Notes: generated from the sequence alone by a model not told the origin. A stretch of 64,000 nucleotides of DNA from Lentzea albidocapillata (GCF_000719115.1 NZ_JOEA01000016.1:95963-159962), one strand, 5' to 3'; positions 35,376 through 45,022 are shown, numbered from the stretch's first letter. Numbers and translations are program-made.

Positions 35376-36633
35376 GCTCGACGCCCTTCGTCTCGGGCAG
35401 CGTCAGCACCACGAGGAACGTGATCACCGCGCTGACCGACACGTACCAGAAGAAGACGGTGCCGCCCACGGCCTGGATGACCAGCGGGGCGGTACCGCCG
35501 AACACCGCGACGGTCAGGTTGTACCAAGCCCCGATGCCGAGCCCGCGCAGTTCGGTCGGGAACAGCTCGCTCATGATCGCCGGCGCGATCGACGTGATCG
35601 CCGTGTACAGCCCGAGCCCCACGGCGAACACGATCACGAGGTTCGCCAGCCCCGGTCTGACCAGTGAGGACAGTGGCACGACCAGCAACGCCATCGCCGC
35701 GGACCACACGAGCATCTGCGGTTTGCGGCCGTAGCGGTCGGCCATCCACCCCATCGGGTACTGCAGCGCGATGAACACGACGGTGCCGATCGACAGGGCC
35801 AGGAACACGTCGATGTCGTTGGCGCCCTTGCTCTTCACCGCGAACGGCGTCAACGCGCTGAAGAACGTGTAGAAGCTCAGCGTCGAGAGCAGCGTGATGC
35901 CGATGAGCTGCCCGACGGCCTTCGGGTGCTCCTTCAACGTCATCAGCAGCGGGTTGCGCAGGCTCTCGGCCTTGGCCCTGTTCTCCTCGAACTGCTCGGT
36001 CTCCTTGAGCTCCCGCCGCAGCCACAGCCCGACCAGGCCGAGCACGCCGCCGATCAGGAACGGCACGCGCCAGCCGTAGGAGGCCATCGCGGCCTTGTCG
36101 AGGTTGCGGGACAGGAAGAACCCGAGCAGCGACGCGATCAGCACCGCCGCGCCGGTCGAGATGTAGAAGAACGACGAGTACCGGCCGCGATGCGTGGCGG
36201 GAGCGATCTCCGCCAGGTACGCCGACGCGTTCGACACCTCGCCACCGAGCGCCATGCCCTGCGCGATGCGGGCGAGCACCAGCAACGCCGGTGACAGCCA
36301 GCCGACCTGCTCGAACGTCGGCAGCAGGCCGATCATGACCGAGCCACCGGACATCAGCACGATCGTGAACAGCATCGCGGTGCGGCGGCCCCTGAGGTCC
36401 GCGAACCGGCCGAGCAGGTAGCCGCCGAGAGGGCGGAAGAAGAAGGCGAGTGCGAACGTCGCGAACGTGCTCAGGAGCGCGGCGGCCTCGTTGCCGGCGG
36501 GGAAGATCTGCGTGGCGAAATAGATGCTGAACGCCGTGTAGATGCCCCAGTCGTACCACTCCACCGCGTTGCCGGCGCTTGATGCGACGAGCGTGCGTAC
36601 GGGCAGTCGATGCGTCTCCGAAGTAACCGCCAT
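35368..36633 (-). CDS. MFS transporter, metabolite:H+ symporter (MHS) family
   Basis: 421 residues, about 12 helices. [22 protein letters not shown] in helix 1 and [19 protein letters not shown] (motif A), then [29 protein letters not shown], are the marks of the MHS family (ProP, KgtP, citrate and shikimate carriers). Substrate is not predictable from sequence; uptake of an organic acid or osmolyte is most likely. It is the first gene of an island separating proB from proA, and its 3' end overlaps proB by eight bases. Confidence 0.92.
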   Translation of the reverse strand: MAVTSETHRLPVRTLVASSAGNAVEWYDWGIYTAFSIYFATQIFPAGNEAAALLSTFATFALAFFFRPLGGYLLGRFADLRGRRTAMLFTIVLMSGGSVMIGLLPTFEQVGWLSPALLVLARIAQGMALGGEVSNASAYLAEIAPATHRGRYSSFFYISTGAAVLIASLLGFFLSRNLDKAAMASYGWRVPFLIGGVLGLVGLWLRRELKETEQFEENRAKAESLRNPLLMTLKEHPKAVGQLIGITLLSTLSFYTFFSALTPFAVKSKGANDIDVFLALSIGTVVFIALQYPMGWMADRYGRKPQMLVWSAAMALLVVPLSSLVRPGLANLVIVFAVGLGLYTAITSIAPAIMSELFPTELRGLGIGAWYNLTVAVFGGTAPLVIQAVGGTVFFWYVSVSAVITFLVVLTLPETKGVELT

Positions 36634-36690
36634 AGACGCACTTAATCACAGTGTCTGGAACGAGTAACCAGTCCAGCGCGAAGTTGACCG

Positions 36691-37272
36691 TTATGCGCTG
36701 GCGCGCCTTATTGGGGCAATTGTCGGGACTGGATCGTTGGTCAGGAAGTCGACGATTATCGCGTTGCACAGCGCAGGTTTCTCGTGCAGCAGACCGTGCG
36801 ATGTGCCGGGAACGACTGCGAGTTCGGCGTTCGGCAACGCCCGGTACATCGCTGTGGCGTGCTCCAGCGTCACCTCGTCGTCATCGCCGATCATGATCAG
36901 TGTTCGGTTCGGCAGTTTCCCGAGATCTTTCTCGGTCAGCGCGGGCGAACGGCGGTGCATCGGCGTCAGTTCCGTGGCCGGGTCCCAGCCGTCGTGGTGG
37001 AAGACGCCGCACACGACCACAAGCCGTTGCACGAGATCTGGCCTGAGCACGGCGGTGAGGAGTGCGACTGTGGCGCCGTCGCTGCAGCCGAGCAGGTGGG
37101 CGGGCCCGGTCTTCTCCAGGAACGCCACGGTCTCCTGGGCCATCTCGGTGTGGTCCTGAGTGGCCTGGTCGACGCGATGTGGTGCGTGCACGTCGAAGCC
37201 CGTGAGCGCGTCGAGTTGCGGGCTGAACGCGGACGGGTCGGCGCCGCCGGGGTGCAGGAGTACAAGAGTCAT
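36691..37272 (-). CDS. Small alpha/beta hydrolase
   Basis: 193 residues, at the small end of the fold. LVLLHPGGAD gives the oxyanion strand-turn, LGCSDGATVAL is the nucleophile elbow (G-x-S-x-G), LIMIGDDDEVT carries the acid and VPGTSHGLLHEKP the catalytic histidine. No lid domain is seen. Substrate unknown. It is divergent from the VOC gene, with the starts less than 40 bases apart, so the two promoters must overlap. Confidence 0.9.
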   Translation of the reverse strand: MTLVLLHPGGADPSAFSPQLDALTGFDVHAPHRVDQATQDHTEMAQETVAFLEKTGPAHLLGCSDGATVALLTAVLRPDLVQRLVVVCGVFHHDGWDPATELTPMHRRSPALTEKDLGKLPNRTLIMIGDDDEVTLEHATAMYRALPNAELAVVPGTSHGLLHEKPALCNAIIVDFLTNDPVPTIAPIRRASA

Positions 37273-37310
37273 GTGCAGGCAGACCTCTCTCGTCGTTGAT
37301 ACTCATCGCC

Positions 37311-37694
37311 GTGCGATCTATTGGGTTGGTGACGTTGGTGGTCCGCGACTACGACGAAGCAATTCGCTTCTACGTGGAGGGACTCGGGTTCACGCTGGTC
37401 GAGGACCTTCCGCAGGGCGACAAGCGCTGGGTCGTGGTGTCGGCGGGCGAGGGGACGTCGCTGCTGCTGGCACGGGCTGACACAGGTCAGCAGCAGGCAC
37501 GGGTGGGCGACCAGACCGGTGGCCGCGTCGGGTTCTTCCTGAACACCGACGACTTCGACCGCGACCACGCCCGTATGGTCGCTTTTGGCGTGCACTTCCG
37601 CGAGGAGCCGCGCGACGAGGTCTACGGCCGTGTGGCCGTGTTCGAGGACCTCTATGGCAACCGCTGGGACCTGCTTCAGCCCGCCCGAGCCTGA
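37311..37694 (+). CDS. VOC family (glyoxalase/bleomycin resistance-like) protein
   Basis: 127 residues, one VOC domain of two beta-alpha-beta-beta-beta modules: IGLVTLVVRDYDEAIRFYVEGLGFTLVEDL and VGFFLNTDDFDRDHARMVAFGVHFREEP, ending YGRVAVFEDLYGNRWDLLQP, which supplies the usual metal-binding Glu. Such proteins are metal enzymes or antibiotic-binding proteins; the role here is open. GTG at 37311 has a -10-like GATACT just upstream and no ribosome-binding site, so it may be a leaderless start; a TTG at 37296 is the alternative. The 3' end overlaps the AraC gene by 19 bases tail to tail. Confidence 0.88.
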   Translation: MRSIGLVTLVVRDYDEAIRFYVEGLGFTLVEDLPQGDKRWVVVSAGEGTSLLLARADTGQQQARVGDQTGGRVGFFLNTDDFDRDHARMVAFGVHFREEPRDEVYGRVAVFEDLYGNRWDLLQPARA

Positions 37695-38575
37695 CCGGGA
37701 GACACCCCGACGATCCGTTTGAACGCCCGGCTGAACGCGGCCTCCGACTCGTAACCGAGGCCGCGGGCGACCTCGCTGACCGTGCTGTCGCGGTCCTTCA
37801 GCCGATTCATCGCGACGTGCATGCGCCACCGCGTGACGTAGCGCATGGCCGGTTCGCCGACGAGTTCGGTGAACCGCGCCGCGAACGCCGACCGTGACAT
37901 GGCGGTCTGGTGCGCGAGGCGTTCGACGGTCCACGGCTGCGCGGGATCGCGGTGGATCAGCGCGAGTGCCTGCCCGATCTGCTGGTCCTGCAACGCGCCG
38001 AGCCAGCCGGTGCGCGCGGCCGGGTCGTTGGCGAGCCACGAGCGGATCGTCTGGATCACCAGCACGTCCGCGAGCCTGGTGATGACCGCCTCGCCGCCGG
38101 GGCGCACGGCCTGTGCCTCGGCGGCCATCAGGTCGATCGTGGCGCGCATGTCGTCGGCGCGGCGCACGTACAGCACGTTCGGCAGCACGTTGATGAGGTG
38201 CTTCGCGGCCGGGTGGTCGAAGCGGACCGCACCACACACGAGGTGCGTCACCGGGCCGCCGCCACCGTGCCGCAGGATCGCGTAGTTGTCGGTCTCGAAC
38301 TCGTGCGGCAGCGTCGTGACGACCGGCGACTCCGCCTCGCCGTAGAACAACCGGTGCCGCTGCCCACCCGGGACGAGCAACACGTCGCCGGGCTCGAGCG
38401 AGATGACCTGGCCGTCGACCTCGACGTCGCAGCGGCCGCTGGTCAGGACGTGGAACCACAGGCAGTCCGCCATGTCGGGCATCGTCGCGCCCCACGGCTC
38501 GGTGAGCTCGTTGCGGCAGTAGAAGGTGCCGGACATCCTCAACAGGTGCAGTGCCTCGCCCAGTGCGTCGGTCAT
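37676..38575 (-). CDS. AraC family regulator with N-terminal cupin domain
   Basis: 299 residues. Residues 1-180 hold a cupin-type ligand domain (LWFHVLTSGRCDVEVDGQVISLEPGDVLLVPGGQRHRLFYG). The C-terminal 100 residues are the double helix-turn-helix of AraC ([41 protein letters not shown] and STVSEVARGLGYESEAAFSRAFKRIVGVSPGQAR). ATG at 38575 (MTDALGEALHLLRMSG). It converges on the VOC gene and is divergent from the DUF1772 gene; either may be its target, which is inference from position. Confidence 0.92.
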   Translation of the reverse strand: MTDALGEALHLLRMSGTFYCRNELTEPWGATMPDMADCLWFHVLTSGRCDVEVDGQVISLEPGDVLLVPGGQRHRLFYGEAESPVVTTLPHEFETDNYAILRHGGGGPVTHLVCGAVRFDHPAAKHLINVLPNVLYVRRADDMRATIDLMAAEAQAVRPGGEAVITRLADVLVIQTIRSWLANDPAARTGWLGALQDQQIGQALALIHRDPAQPWTVERLAHQTAMSRSAFAARFTELVGEPAMRYVTRWRMHVAMNRLKDRDSTVSEVARGLGYESEAAFSRAFKRIVGVSPGQARAG

Positions 38576-38657
38576 GCCGTTGATTCTGGACGAACGAGCA
38601 AGCCCGCGCGATGAATTGTCATTGAGAGTCCGGCGCTCAGCGGTCAAAGTGAGCGCC

Positions 38658-39068
38658 ATGGGGACAATCACGCTGATCGCAGCCGCCGCTTCCGGCCTGA
38701 TGGCCGGGCTGTTCTTCGCCTTTTCCGTCGCTGTCATGCCCGGCCTCGCCGACCTGCCTGCCTCCGCGGCACGCGAAGCGATGCGCCGGATCAACGTCCG
38801 GATCCAGAACCCGCTGTTCCTGCTGGTGTTCCTCGGCAACGCCGTGCTGTGCGGCATCGAGGTCTTCCAGGGCAGGATCGCCGGTGGCCTGCTCTACGTC
38901 GTCGGTTGCGTCCTGCTCACGATGTTCGTCAACGTGCCGATGAACAACCGTCTCGACCAGACCGACGACGCCTACTGGCCGCAGTACCTGCGCACGTGGA
39001 CGATCTGGAACCACGTGCGCGCCGTCGCCTGTCTCGCCTCGATGGTCACCCTGCTACTCGGATTCTGA
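38658..39068 (+). CDS. DUF1772 (anthrone oxygenase-like) membrane protein
   Basis: 136 residues with four hydrophobic segments (ITLIAAAASGLMAGLFFAFS, FLLVFLGNAVLCGIEVF, GGLLYVVGCVLLTMFVNVP and AVACLASMVTLLLGF). NVPMNNRLDQTD in the third loop, with FFAFSVAVMPGL near the start, is the DUF1772 pattern. Related proteins include anthrone oxygenases, but most are uncharacterised. ATG at 38658 is 82 bases from the divergent AraC start. The 3' end overlaps the P450 gene on the other strand by 23 bases. Confidence 0.87.
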   Translation: MGTITLIAAAASGLMAGLFFAFSVAVMPGLADLPASAAREAMRRINVRIQNPLFLLVFLGNAVLCGIEVFQGRIAGGLLYVVGCVLLTMFVNVPMNNRLDQTDDAYWPQYLRTWTIWNHVRAVACLASMVTLLLGF

Positions 39069-40230
39069 GGCCGTGCTTGGGTCGCATCGCGGCGAGCCCG
39101 GTCGGCGTGAGGCGTTGGGGGAGCAGTTCGGGTTTCGGCTTTTGCAGCAACGCTTTCAGCATCACGGTCAGCTCGGTCGTGGCGAGCCCGGCGCCGATGC
39201 AGCGGTGCGGGCCACCGCCGAACGGCAGGAACTCGTGCAGGGCGGGCTTGGTCTCCCACCGGTCCGGGTTGAACTTCAGCGGGTCCGGGAACACCTCGGC
39301 CAGCCGATGCGTGACGTATGGGCTGTACAGCAGGAACGTGCCCTGCCTGATCTTCTTGCCGGCGAACTCGAAGTCCTGAGTCGCGACCCGCGCCGAGACG
39401 ACCGCCGGCGGATAGAGCCTGAGGGTCTCGTTGACCACGTTGCCCAGGTAGTCGTCGTCCTGCTGCGCGCGCTCCCAGACCCCGTTGTGCCGCAACAGGT
39501 TGAACACCGCCCACGCCATCGCGCCGCTGGTCGTCTCGTACCCGGCCGCGATCAGCGTGACGATCTGGTCGCGCACCTCCAGATCACTCAGCCCGTCACC
39601 TTCCACGAGAGAGGTGAGCACGTCACCGGCCGTCTTGCCTTGGCGCGTCTCCTCGATCGCCCGGTACACCCGAGCGTCGACGGCCCTGCGCGCCCGCATG
39701 GCGTTGCGCCAGGCCGGGGCCCTCATCGTCCTGAGCAACGTGACGACCGCCGGGTTGCGGTCGATCAGGTTGATCAGCACCTGCAGGTGCGCACCGAAGA
39801 AGTCCGAATCCTGTGCCAGCTCCTCGCCGAACAACGCGTGGATCGTGCTGCGCCGGATAGCCCGGCGGAACTCCTGGTACGCGTCGACCGTCTCGCCCGG
39901 CCGCCACGCGTCGATCGTCGCCTCGGCGTTGGCCCGCATGACCGGCGCGTAGCTCGCGATCTGCCGGTGCGCCAGCGCGGGCTGCACGAACCGGCGCCGC
40001 CGTTTGTGGTCCTCGCCGTCGCTCACGATCAACGACGTGGGTCCGTCCACCGGCACCAGCGACTGGAACGCCCGCTCCACCTCGAACAGCTCGGAGTGGG
40101 CGAACACGAACCGGTTCGCCTCGGGCCCGAGCAGGTAGGTGTAGGGCCCCATCCGCACGACCGGCCCGAACCGCCGGTACAGGCTCGCGAGGAAGTCGGC
40201 CTGCCGGTACCGCACGACGTCCGGAGTCAT
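39046..40230 (-). CDS. Cytochrome P450
   Basis: 394 residues, soluble bacterial type without a membrane anchor. The I-helix AGYETTSGA carries the oxygen-activation Thr, the K-helix has NETLR (ExxR), and the heme loop FGGGPHRCIGAG puts the ligand at C344. HKRRRRFVQPALAHRQI is the C-helix. The VARYP-like region near FLLYSPYVTHRLAEVFPDPLKFNPDRW resembles CYP4/CYP102-like families more than the CYP105/107 group, so it differs in type from the P450 at 43,853. No ferredoxin or reductase gene is nearby. Substrate unknown. Confidence 0.93.
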   Translation of the reverse strand: MTPDVVRYRQADFLASLYRRFGPVVRMGPYTYLLGPEANRFVFAHSELFEVERAFQSLVPVDGPTSLIVSDGEDHKRRRRFVQPALAHRQIASYAPVMRANAEATIDAWRPGETVDAYQEFRRAIRRSTIHALFGEELAQDSDFFGAHLQVLINLIDRNPAVVTLLRTMRAPAWRNAMRARRAVDARVYRAIEETRQGKTAGDVLTSLVEGDGLSDLEVRDQIVTLIAAGYETTSGAMAWAVFNLLRHNGVWERAQQDDDYLGNVVNETLRLYPPAVVSARVATQDFEFAGKKIRQGTFLLYSPYVTHRLAEVFPDPLKFNPDRWETKPALHEFLPFGGGPHRCIGAGLATTELTVMLKALLQKPKPELLPQRLTPTGLAAMRPKHGLRIRVAG

Positions 40231-40270
40231 GCCGCTGACAGTGCCACACAGCAGGGTCGGTCCGGCACCG

Positions 40271-42355
40271 TCAGTTCGTCACCGCCAGCGCGAACGGCAG
40301 CACGGCGGACACCCCCTCCTTCCTGAGCATCCGAGCCGCCACCGTCATGGTCCACCCGGTGTCGATATGGTCGTCCACCAACAGCACCGGACCGTCCACA
40401 CCGGACAGATCCGGTGTCTCGCCCGCCCGCACCAGCCCGGCCAGCCGCTGCGCGCTGTTGGCCCGGTGCGTCGACTCACCGAGCCACACGGTGCCCAGGA
40501 ACGGCAGCCGCCCGATCGACGCGATCTTGTGCCCGAAGCTGCCGACGAGCTCCGGGCGCCGACGCGAACCGATCGTCACCACGCCTACCGGTCGTTCGTC
40601 CCAGCCCCACGCCGTCAGCACCTTCACGCACGCCGCGAACACGTCGTCCGGGATCTCCCGGTCGGCACCGTCCGCGAGCAGGTCGCGCAGCCGGTTGCCC
40701 CAGCCGATGTCGGTGAGGCGGCCGAGCGCCCTGCCCGTGGCCGCCACCTCGGTCGCGGGGATCTTGCCGGACAGCGGGACGCCGATCGCGCTCATGCCCG
40801 TCGGCCACATCTTGCGCGGTGCCACGTCCAGGCCGGGACGCAGCAACCGTTCGCGAGCCGCTTCCGCCGCCACCTCGGACACCTCGACCGACAGCCGCTC
40901 GCCGGTGCAGTTGTCGCAGCGGCCGCACTCGTGCGAGGTCGGGTCGTCGAGCTGGTCCTGCAGGAACTTCATCCTGCACGCGTCGGTGCGCTGGTACTCG
41001 ATCATCACCTGCTGCTCGGCCTTGCGCGCCTGGGCGATGCGCGCGTACCGCTCACCGTCGTACTCCCACGGCCGGCCGGTCGACTCCCAGCCGCCACGCA
41101 CGCGCCGGACCGCGCCGTCGACGTCCAGCACCTTCAGCACCACCTCGAGCCTGCCGCGCGACAGCTCGACCATGGGTTCCAGCGCCGCGGTCGAGAGCGG
41201 TTTGCTCGCGCCGTCGAGCGCGGACAGCACCTGCCGCACCACCACCTCGGGCGGGAACGCCAACGACGTGAAGTACGCCCAGATGTCGCGGTCCTCGTGG
41301 CCCGGCAGCAGGACCACCTCGGCCCGTTCGACGCCGCGGCCCGCACGGCCGATCTGCTGGTAGTACGCGATCGGGGAGGACGGGGCGCCCACGTGCACGA
41401 CGAACCCCAGGTCCGGCTTGTCGAAACCCATGCCGAGGGCTGAGGTGGCGACGAGCGCCTTGACCTTGTTGTTCAGCAGGTCTTCCTCGGCGCGTTCACG
41501 CTCCGAGGATTCGGTCTTGCCCGAGTACGCGGCCACCGCGAACCCGCGTGAGGCGAGGAACGCCGCGATGTCGTCCGCCGCCGCGACCGTGAGCGTGTAG
41601 ATGATCCCGGAACCCGGCATGCGGTCGAGCTGTTCGGCCAGCCACCCGAGGCGGGACTCCGCCGTGGGCAGCATGGCGACCGACAGCCGCAGACTGTCGC
41701 GGTCCAGCGGCCCGCGCAGCACCAGCGTCCCCTCGTCGGCGCCGAGCCCCAGCTGCTCGGTGACGTCGTGGACCACCCTGTTGTTGGCCGTCGCCGTCGT
41801 CGCCAGCACCGGCACGCCCGGTGGCAGCTCCGTCAGCAACGTCCGCAGCCTGCGGTAGTCCGGCCGGAAGTCGTGGCCCCAGTCCGAGATGCAGTGGGCC
41901 TCGTCGACGACGAGCATGCCCGCCGACGCCGTCAGCGACGGCAGCACCGCATCGCGGAAGTCAGGGTTGTTCAGCCGTTCCGGACTCACCAGGAGCACGT
42001 CGACCTCGCCGGCCGCGACCTGCTCCTGCACGGCGTCCCACTCGCCGGGGTTCGCCGAGTTGATCGTCACCGCGTGCACACCGGCCCGCGCCGCCGCGTC
42101 GATCTGGTTGCGCATCAACGCGAGCAACGGCGACACGATGACCGTGGGGCCCTCACCGAGCTGACGCAGCAACGCCGTCGCGATGAAGTACACGGCCGAC
42201 TTGCCCCAGCCCGTGCGCTGGACGACGAGCGCTCTGCGCCGCTGGGCCACGAGCGTGTGGATCGCGGTCCACTGGTCCTCGCGCAGCTCCGCCCCAGGGC
42301 CCGCCAGTGCCCGGAGCCGTTCCTCCGCCAGTCCTCGCAACGCGATGTCGTCCAT
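40271..42355 (-). CDS. RecQ-type DNA helicase fused to a phosphoribosyltransferase-like domain
   Basis: 694 residues. Superfamily 2 helicase motifs: RTGWGKSAVYF (I), VVDEAHCISDWGHDFRPDY (II and the RecQ aromatic loop), ATTATANNRV (III), ATSALGMGFDKPDLGFVVHVGAPSSPIAYYQQIGRAGRG (V/VI). A RecQ zinc-binding cysteine set follows (ACRMKFLQDQL then HECGRCDNC). In place of an HRDC domain, the C-terminal 180 residues end in GPVLLVDDHIDTGWTMTVAARML, a PRPP-binding loop of type I phosphoribosyltransferases. ATG at 42355 (MDDIALRGLAEERL); a TTG three codons upstream is possible. It may link DNA unwinding to a nucleotide ligand, which is inference. Confidence 0.92.
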   Translation of the reverse strand: MDDIALRGLAEERLRALAGPGAELREDQWTAIHTLVAQRRRALVVQRTGWGKSAVYFIATALLRQLGEGPTVIVSPLLALMRNQIDAAARAGVHAVTINSANPGEWDAVQEQVAAGEVDVLLVSPERLNNPDFRDAVLPSLTASAGMLVVDEAHCISDWGHDFRPDYRRLRTLLTELPPGVPVLATTATANNRVVHDVTEQLGLGADEGTLVLRGPLDRDSLRLSVAMLPTAESRLGWLAEQLDRMPGSGIIYTLTVAAADDIAAFLASRGFAVAAYSGKTESSERERAEEDLLNNKVKALVATSALGMGFDKPDLGFVVHVGAPSSPIAYYQQIGRAGRGVERAEVVLLPGHEDRDIWAYFTSLAFPPEVVVRQVLSALDGASKPLSTAALEPMVELSRGRLEVVLKVLDVDGAVRRVRGGWESTGRPWEYDGERYARIAQARKAEQQVMIEYQRTDACRMKFLQDQLDDPTSHECGRCDNCTGERLSVEVSEVAAEAARERLLRPGLDVAPRKMWPTGMSAIGVPLSGKIPATEVAATGRALGRLTDIGWGNRLRDLLADGADREIPDDVFAACVKVLTAWGWDERPVGVVTIGSRRRPELVGSFGHKIASIGRLPFLGTVWLGESTHRANSAQRLAGLVRAGETPDLSGVDGPVLLVDDHIDTGWTMTVAARMLRKEGVSAVLPFALAVTN

Positions 42356-42416
42356 GAGGCGCAAGCTTGCCAGGCCACTCTGACAGTGTCTGTTTGCCGC
42401 TGCTCCGCAGACGGCG

Positions 42417-42516
42417 GCGAGTTCGCCGTGAAGTCGGTCGTCCGGCCACCGATTCGGGCCGAATCGCCTTCGGCGGTTGACCTGAATCGGTGGCCGGACG
42501 ACCGACGCGAACTCGC
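42417..42516. repeat. Long perfect inverted repeat between recQ and proA
   Basis: 42433-42455 and 42484-42506 are perfect reverse complements over 23 bases, with a 28-base spacer. Outside them GCGAGTTCGC (42417-42426) pairs with GCGAACTCGC (42507-42516), offset by six extra bases on the left side. A minor inner stem (CCGAA with TTCGG) lies in the loop. The genes on both sides diverge from this point, so it is not where a terminator would be expected. Confidence 0.85.
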
Positions 42517-42570
42517 GGGCGTCGGAAACTCGCTCCAGTGCGTCCCGGACCAGGTCGTAAGCTGTGCAGC

Positions 42571-43836
42571 GTGACTGATGACCTGCGCGATCAGGTGCAC
42601 GCGGCAGCTCGCCGCGCCCGTGTCGCCGCCGACGAACTCGTCCTCGCCACCCGTGAGCGCAAGGACACCGCGCTGCTCGAGATGGCCGCCGCGCTCCGCA
42701 AGCGTGCGCCAGAGATCATCGAGGCCAACCAGAAGGACCTCGAAGCCGGCAGGGCAGCGGGTCTCCCGGACAACATCCTGGACCGGCTCACGCTCACCGA
42801 AGCACGCATCGACAGCGTCGCCACCGGCCTGGAAACCGTTGCGGGACTTCCGGACCCGGTCGGTCAGGTGATCACCGGCGGCATCCTCCCGAACGGGCTG
42901 GAGCTCAAGCAGGTCCGCGTCCCGATGGGCGTCGTCGGCATGGTCTACGAGGGCCGCCCGAACGTCACGGTCGACGCCGCCGGTCTCGCGCTGAAGTCGG
43001 GCAACGCCGCGCTGCTGCGGGGTTCCTCGACCGCCGAGCACTCCAACACCACGCTCGTCGCCGTCCTGCGCGACGCACTCGAAAGCGTGAATCTGCCGGC
43101 CGACTGCGCGCAGCTCCTGCCGTGCCACGACCGCGCGTCCGTCACCCACCTCATCACCGCGCGCGGCCTGGTGGACCTGGTGATCCCCCGCGGTGGCTCG
43201 GGTCTGATCAACGCCGTGGTCGAGCAGGCGACGGTTCCCACGATCGAGACCGGCGTCGGCAACTGCCACGTGTACGTGGACGCGAACGCCGACCTCGACA
43301 TGGCCGAGGCGATCGTCCTCAACGCCAAGACGCGGCGCACGAGCGTGTGCAACGCGGCGGAGTCCCTTCTGGTGCACAAGGACGTCGCGGCGGAGTTCGT
43401 CCCGCGCATCACCAAGGCGCTGCAGCAGGAGAACGTGACCATCCACGGCGACGAGCAGTTCGCCCGGCAGTCCGACGTGGTCGCCGCCAACGACGACGAC
43501 TGGGGCACCGAGTACCTGAGCCTCGACATCGCGGCGAAGGTCGTCGACTCGCTGGACGACGCGGTGAAGCACATCGCGACGTACGGCTCCGGCCACAGCG
43601 AGGCGATCGTCACGAACGACGTCGCGTCAGCACGCAGGTTCACCGCCCGTGTGGACGCGGCGGCGGTGTTCGTCAACGCCTCCACGGCCTTCACCGACGG
43701 AGCGGAGTTCGGCATGGGCGCGGAGATCGGCATCTCCACGCAGAAGCTGCACGCACGCGGTCCGATGGGCCTGACTGAGCTGACGTCCTCTAAATGGGTC
43801 GTGTGGGGCGAAGGACACACACGCCCGAAGGCGTAG
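42571..43836 (+). CDS. proA: Glutamate-5-semialdehyde dehydrogenase (gamma-glutamyl phosphate reductase)
   Basis: 421 residues, full length. Reduces gamma-glutamyl phosphate with NADPH in proline synthesis. The catalytic cysteine is C260 in [48 protein letters not shown] is the nucleotide-binding block and [23 protein letters not shown] the conserved C-terminus. GTG at 42571 ([17 protein letters not shown]). Its partner proB lies 7.2 kb upstream, beyond the accessory island. Confidence 0.96.
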   Translation: MTDDLRDQVHAAARRARVAADELVLATRERKDTALLEMAAALRKRAPEIIEANQKDLEAGRAAGLPDNILDRLTLTEARIDSVATGLETVAGLPDPVGQVITGGILPNGLELKQVRVPMGVVGMVYEGRPNVTVDAAGLALKSGNAALLRGSSTAEHSNTTLVAVLRDALESVNLPADCAQLLPCHDRASVTHLITARGLVDLVIPRGGSGLINAVVEQATVPTIETGVGNCHVYVDANADLDMAEAIVLNAKTRRTSVCNAAESLLVHKDVAAEFVPRITKALQQENVTIHGDEQFARQSDVVAANDDDWGTEYLSLDIAAKVVDSLDDAVKHIATYGSGHSEAIVTNDVASARRFTARVDAAAVFVNASTAFTDGAEFGMGAEIGISTQKLHARGPMGLTELTSSKWVVWGEGHTRPKA

Positions 43837-43852
43837 CTCTACGTTCGGAGAT

Positions 43853-45022
43853 ATGGCTCCCACCTATCCGTTCTCCGAAACTGACGGCCTGACCCTCGAT
43901 CCGACCTATGAACGGTTACGGCGCGATGAGCCCGTCTCGCGCGTGACGTACCCGTACGGCGGCGAGGGTTGGCTCGTCACGTCCTACGAAGAGACGAAGT
44001 TCGTCCTGGGCGACCCGCGGTTCAGTCGTGCGCGGACGGTCGGCCAGGACGTGCCTCGGATGCAGCCCCTCATCGCGCCGGGCGGGTCGATCCTCACGCA
44101 CGACGGCGCGGACCACTCGCGCATGCGCAGGCTGGTGTCCAAGGCGTTCACGGTGCGCCGGATCGAGGAACTGCGGCCGCGCGCCCAGCAGATCACCGAC
44201 GAGCTGCTCGACCGCCTGGACAACCCCGGTGACCTGGTCGAGGGCTTCAGCATGCCGTTCCCGATCACGATCATCTGCGAGCTGCTCGGCGTGCCGTTCG
44301 AGGACCGCGAGGACTTCCGCAGGTGGTCGAACCAGGCGCTGTCCACGGTCGGTGGCCACACGCCTGAAGAGGCGATGGACGGCGTGACGAAGCTGCACGC
44401 TTACTTCACCGAACTCGTTGCGAAACGCCGTGCGCACCCCACGGACGATCTGATCAGCGCGCTCGTCGCCGCACGGGACAACGAGGACCGGCTGAGCGAG
44501 GACGAACTCGTCCGGTTCGGCATCACGTTGCTGGTCGCTGGCCACGAGACGACGGCGAACATGCTCGCCAACAGCGTCGTGACGCTGTTCGAGCACCCGG
44601 ACGCCATGAAGAGCCTGCGTGAGGCTCCCGACAAGCTCCCGAACGCCATCGAGGAGCTGCTGCGGTTCATCCCGCTGGGCAGTGGCGCCGGTTTTCCCCG
44701 CATCGCGACCGAGGACGTCCAGGTCGGCAACGCGCTGGTGAAGGAAGGCGACACCGTGCTGGTGGTCGCGTCGTCGGCGAACCGCGACGAGGCGATGTAC
44801 GCCAACGGCGGTGAGCTGGACCTGGAGCGCGAGGTCGGCCAGCACATGCAGTTCGGCCATGGCATCCACTTCTGCCTCGGCTCGCAGCTCGCGCGGATGG
44901 AACTGCAGGTCGCGCTGGGCACGTTGCTGCGCCGCCTGCCCGGTCTGCGGCTCGCCGAGCCCGTCGAGTTCCGCAGGGGTTCGCTGGTCAGGGGTCCGCT
45001 GAGGCTTGTCGTGGCCTGGTGA
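43853..45022 (+). CDS. Cytochrome P450, CYP105/107-like
   Basis: 389 residues. LTHDGADHSRMRRLVSKAFT (C-helix), AGHETT (I-helix), NAIEELLRF (ExxR) and the heme loop FGHGIHFCLGSQLARME with ligand C341 are all typical of actinobacterial CYP105/107 enzymes, which hydroxylate secondary metabolites or xenobiotics. It sits 16 bases after proA and could be cotranscribed with it, although the functions are unrelated. ATG at 43853. No ferredoxin nearby. Insertion between proA and nadD is not part of the mycobacterial order. Confidence 0.94.
   Translation: MAPTYPFSETDGLTLDPTYERLRRDEPVSRVTYPYGGEGWLVTSYEETKFVLGDPRFSRARTVGQDVPRMQPLIAPGGSILTHDGADHSRMRRLVSKAFTVRRIEELRPRAQQITDELLDRLDNPGDLVEGFSMPFPITIICELLGVPFEDREDFRRWSNQALSTVGGHTPEEAMDGVTKLHAYFTELVAKRRAHPTDDLISALVAARDNEDRLSEDELVRFGITLLVAGHETTANMLANSVVTLFEHPDAMKSLREAPDKLPNAIEELLRFIPLGSGAGFPRIATEDVQVGNALVKEGDTVLVVASSANRDEAMYANGGELDLEREVGQHMQFGHGIHFCLGSQLARMELQVALGTLLRRLPGLRLAEPVEFRRGSLVRGPLRLVVAW

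Noticed and set aside
28565..42396. CTGACAGTGTC[AT]GTTTG before both rne (28565-28581) and recQ (42380-42396)
   Set aside because: A 16/17 match is expected a few times by chance among all pairs in 64 kb, and the orientation relative to the two genes differs; not enough for a regulatory claim.
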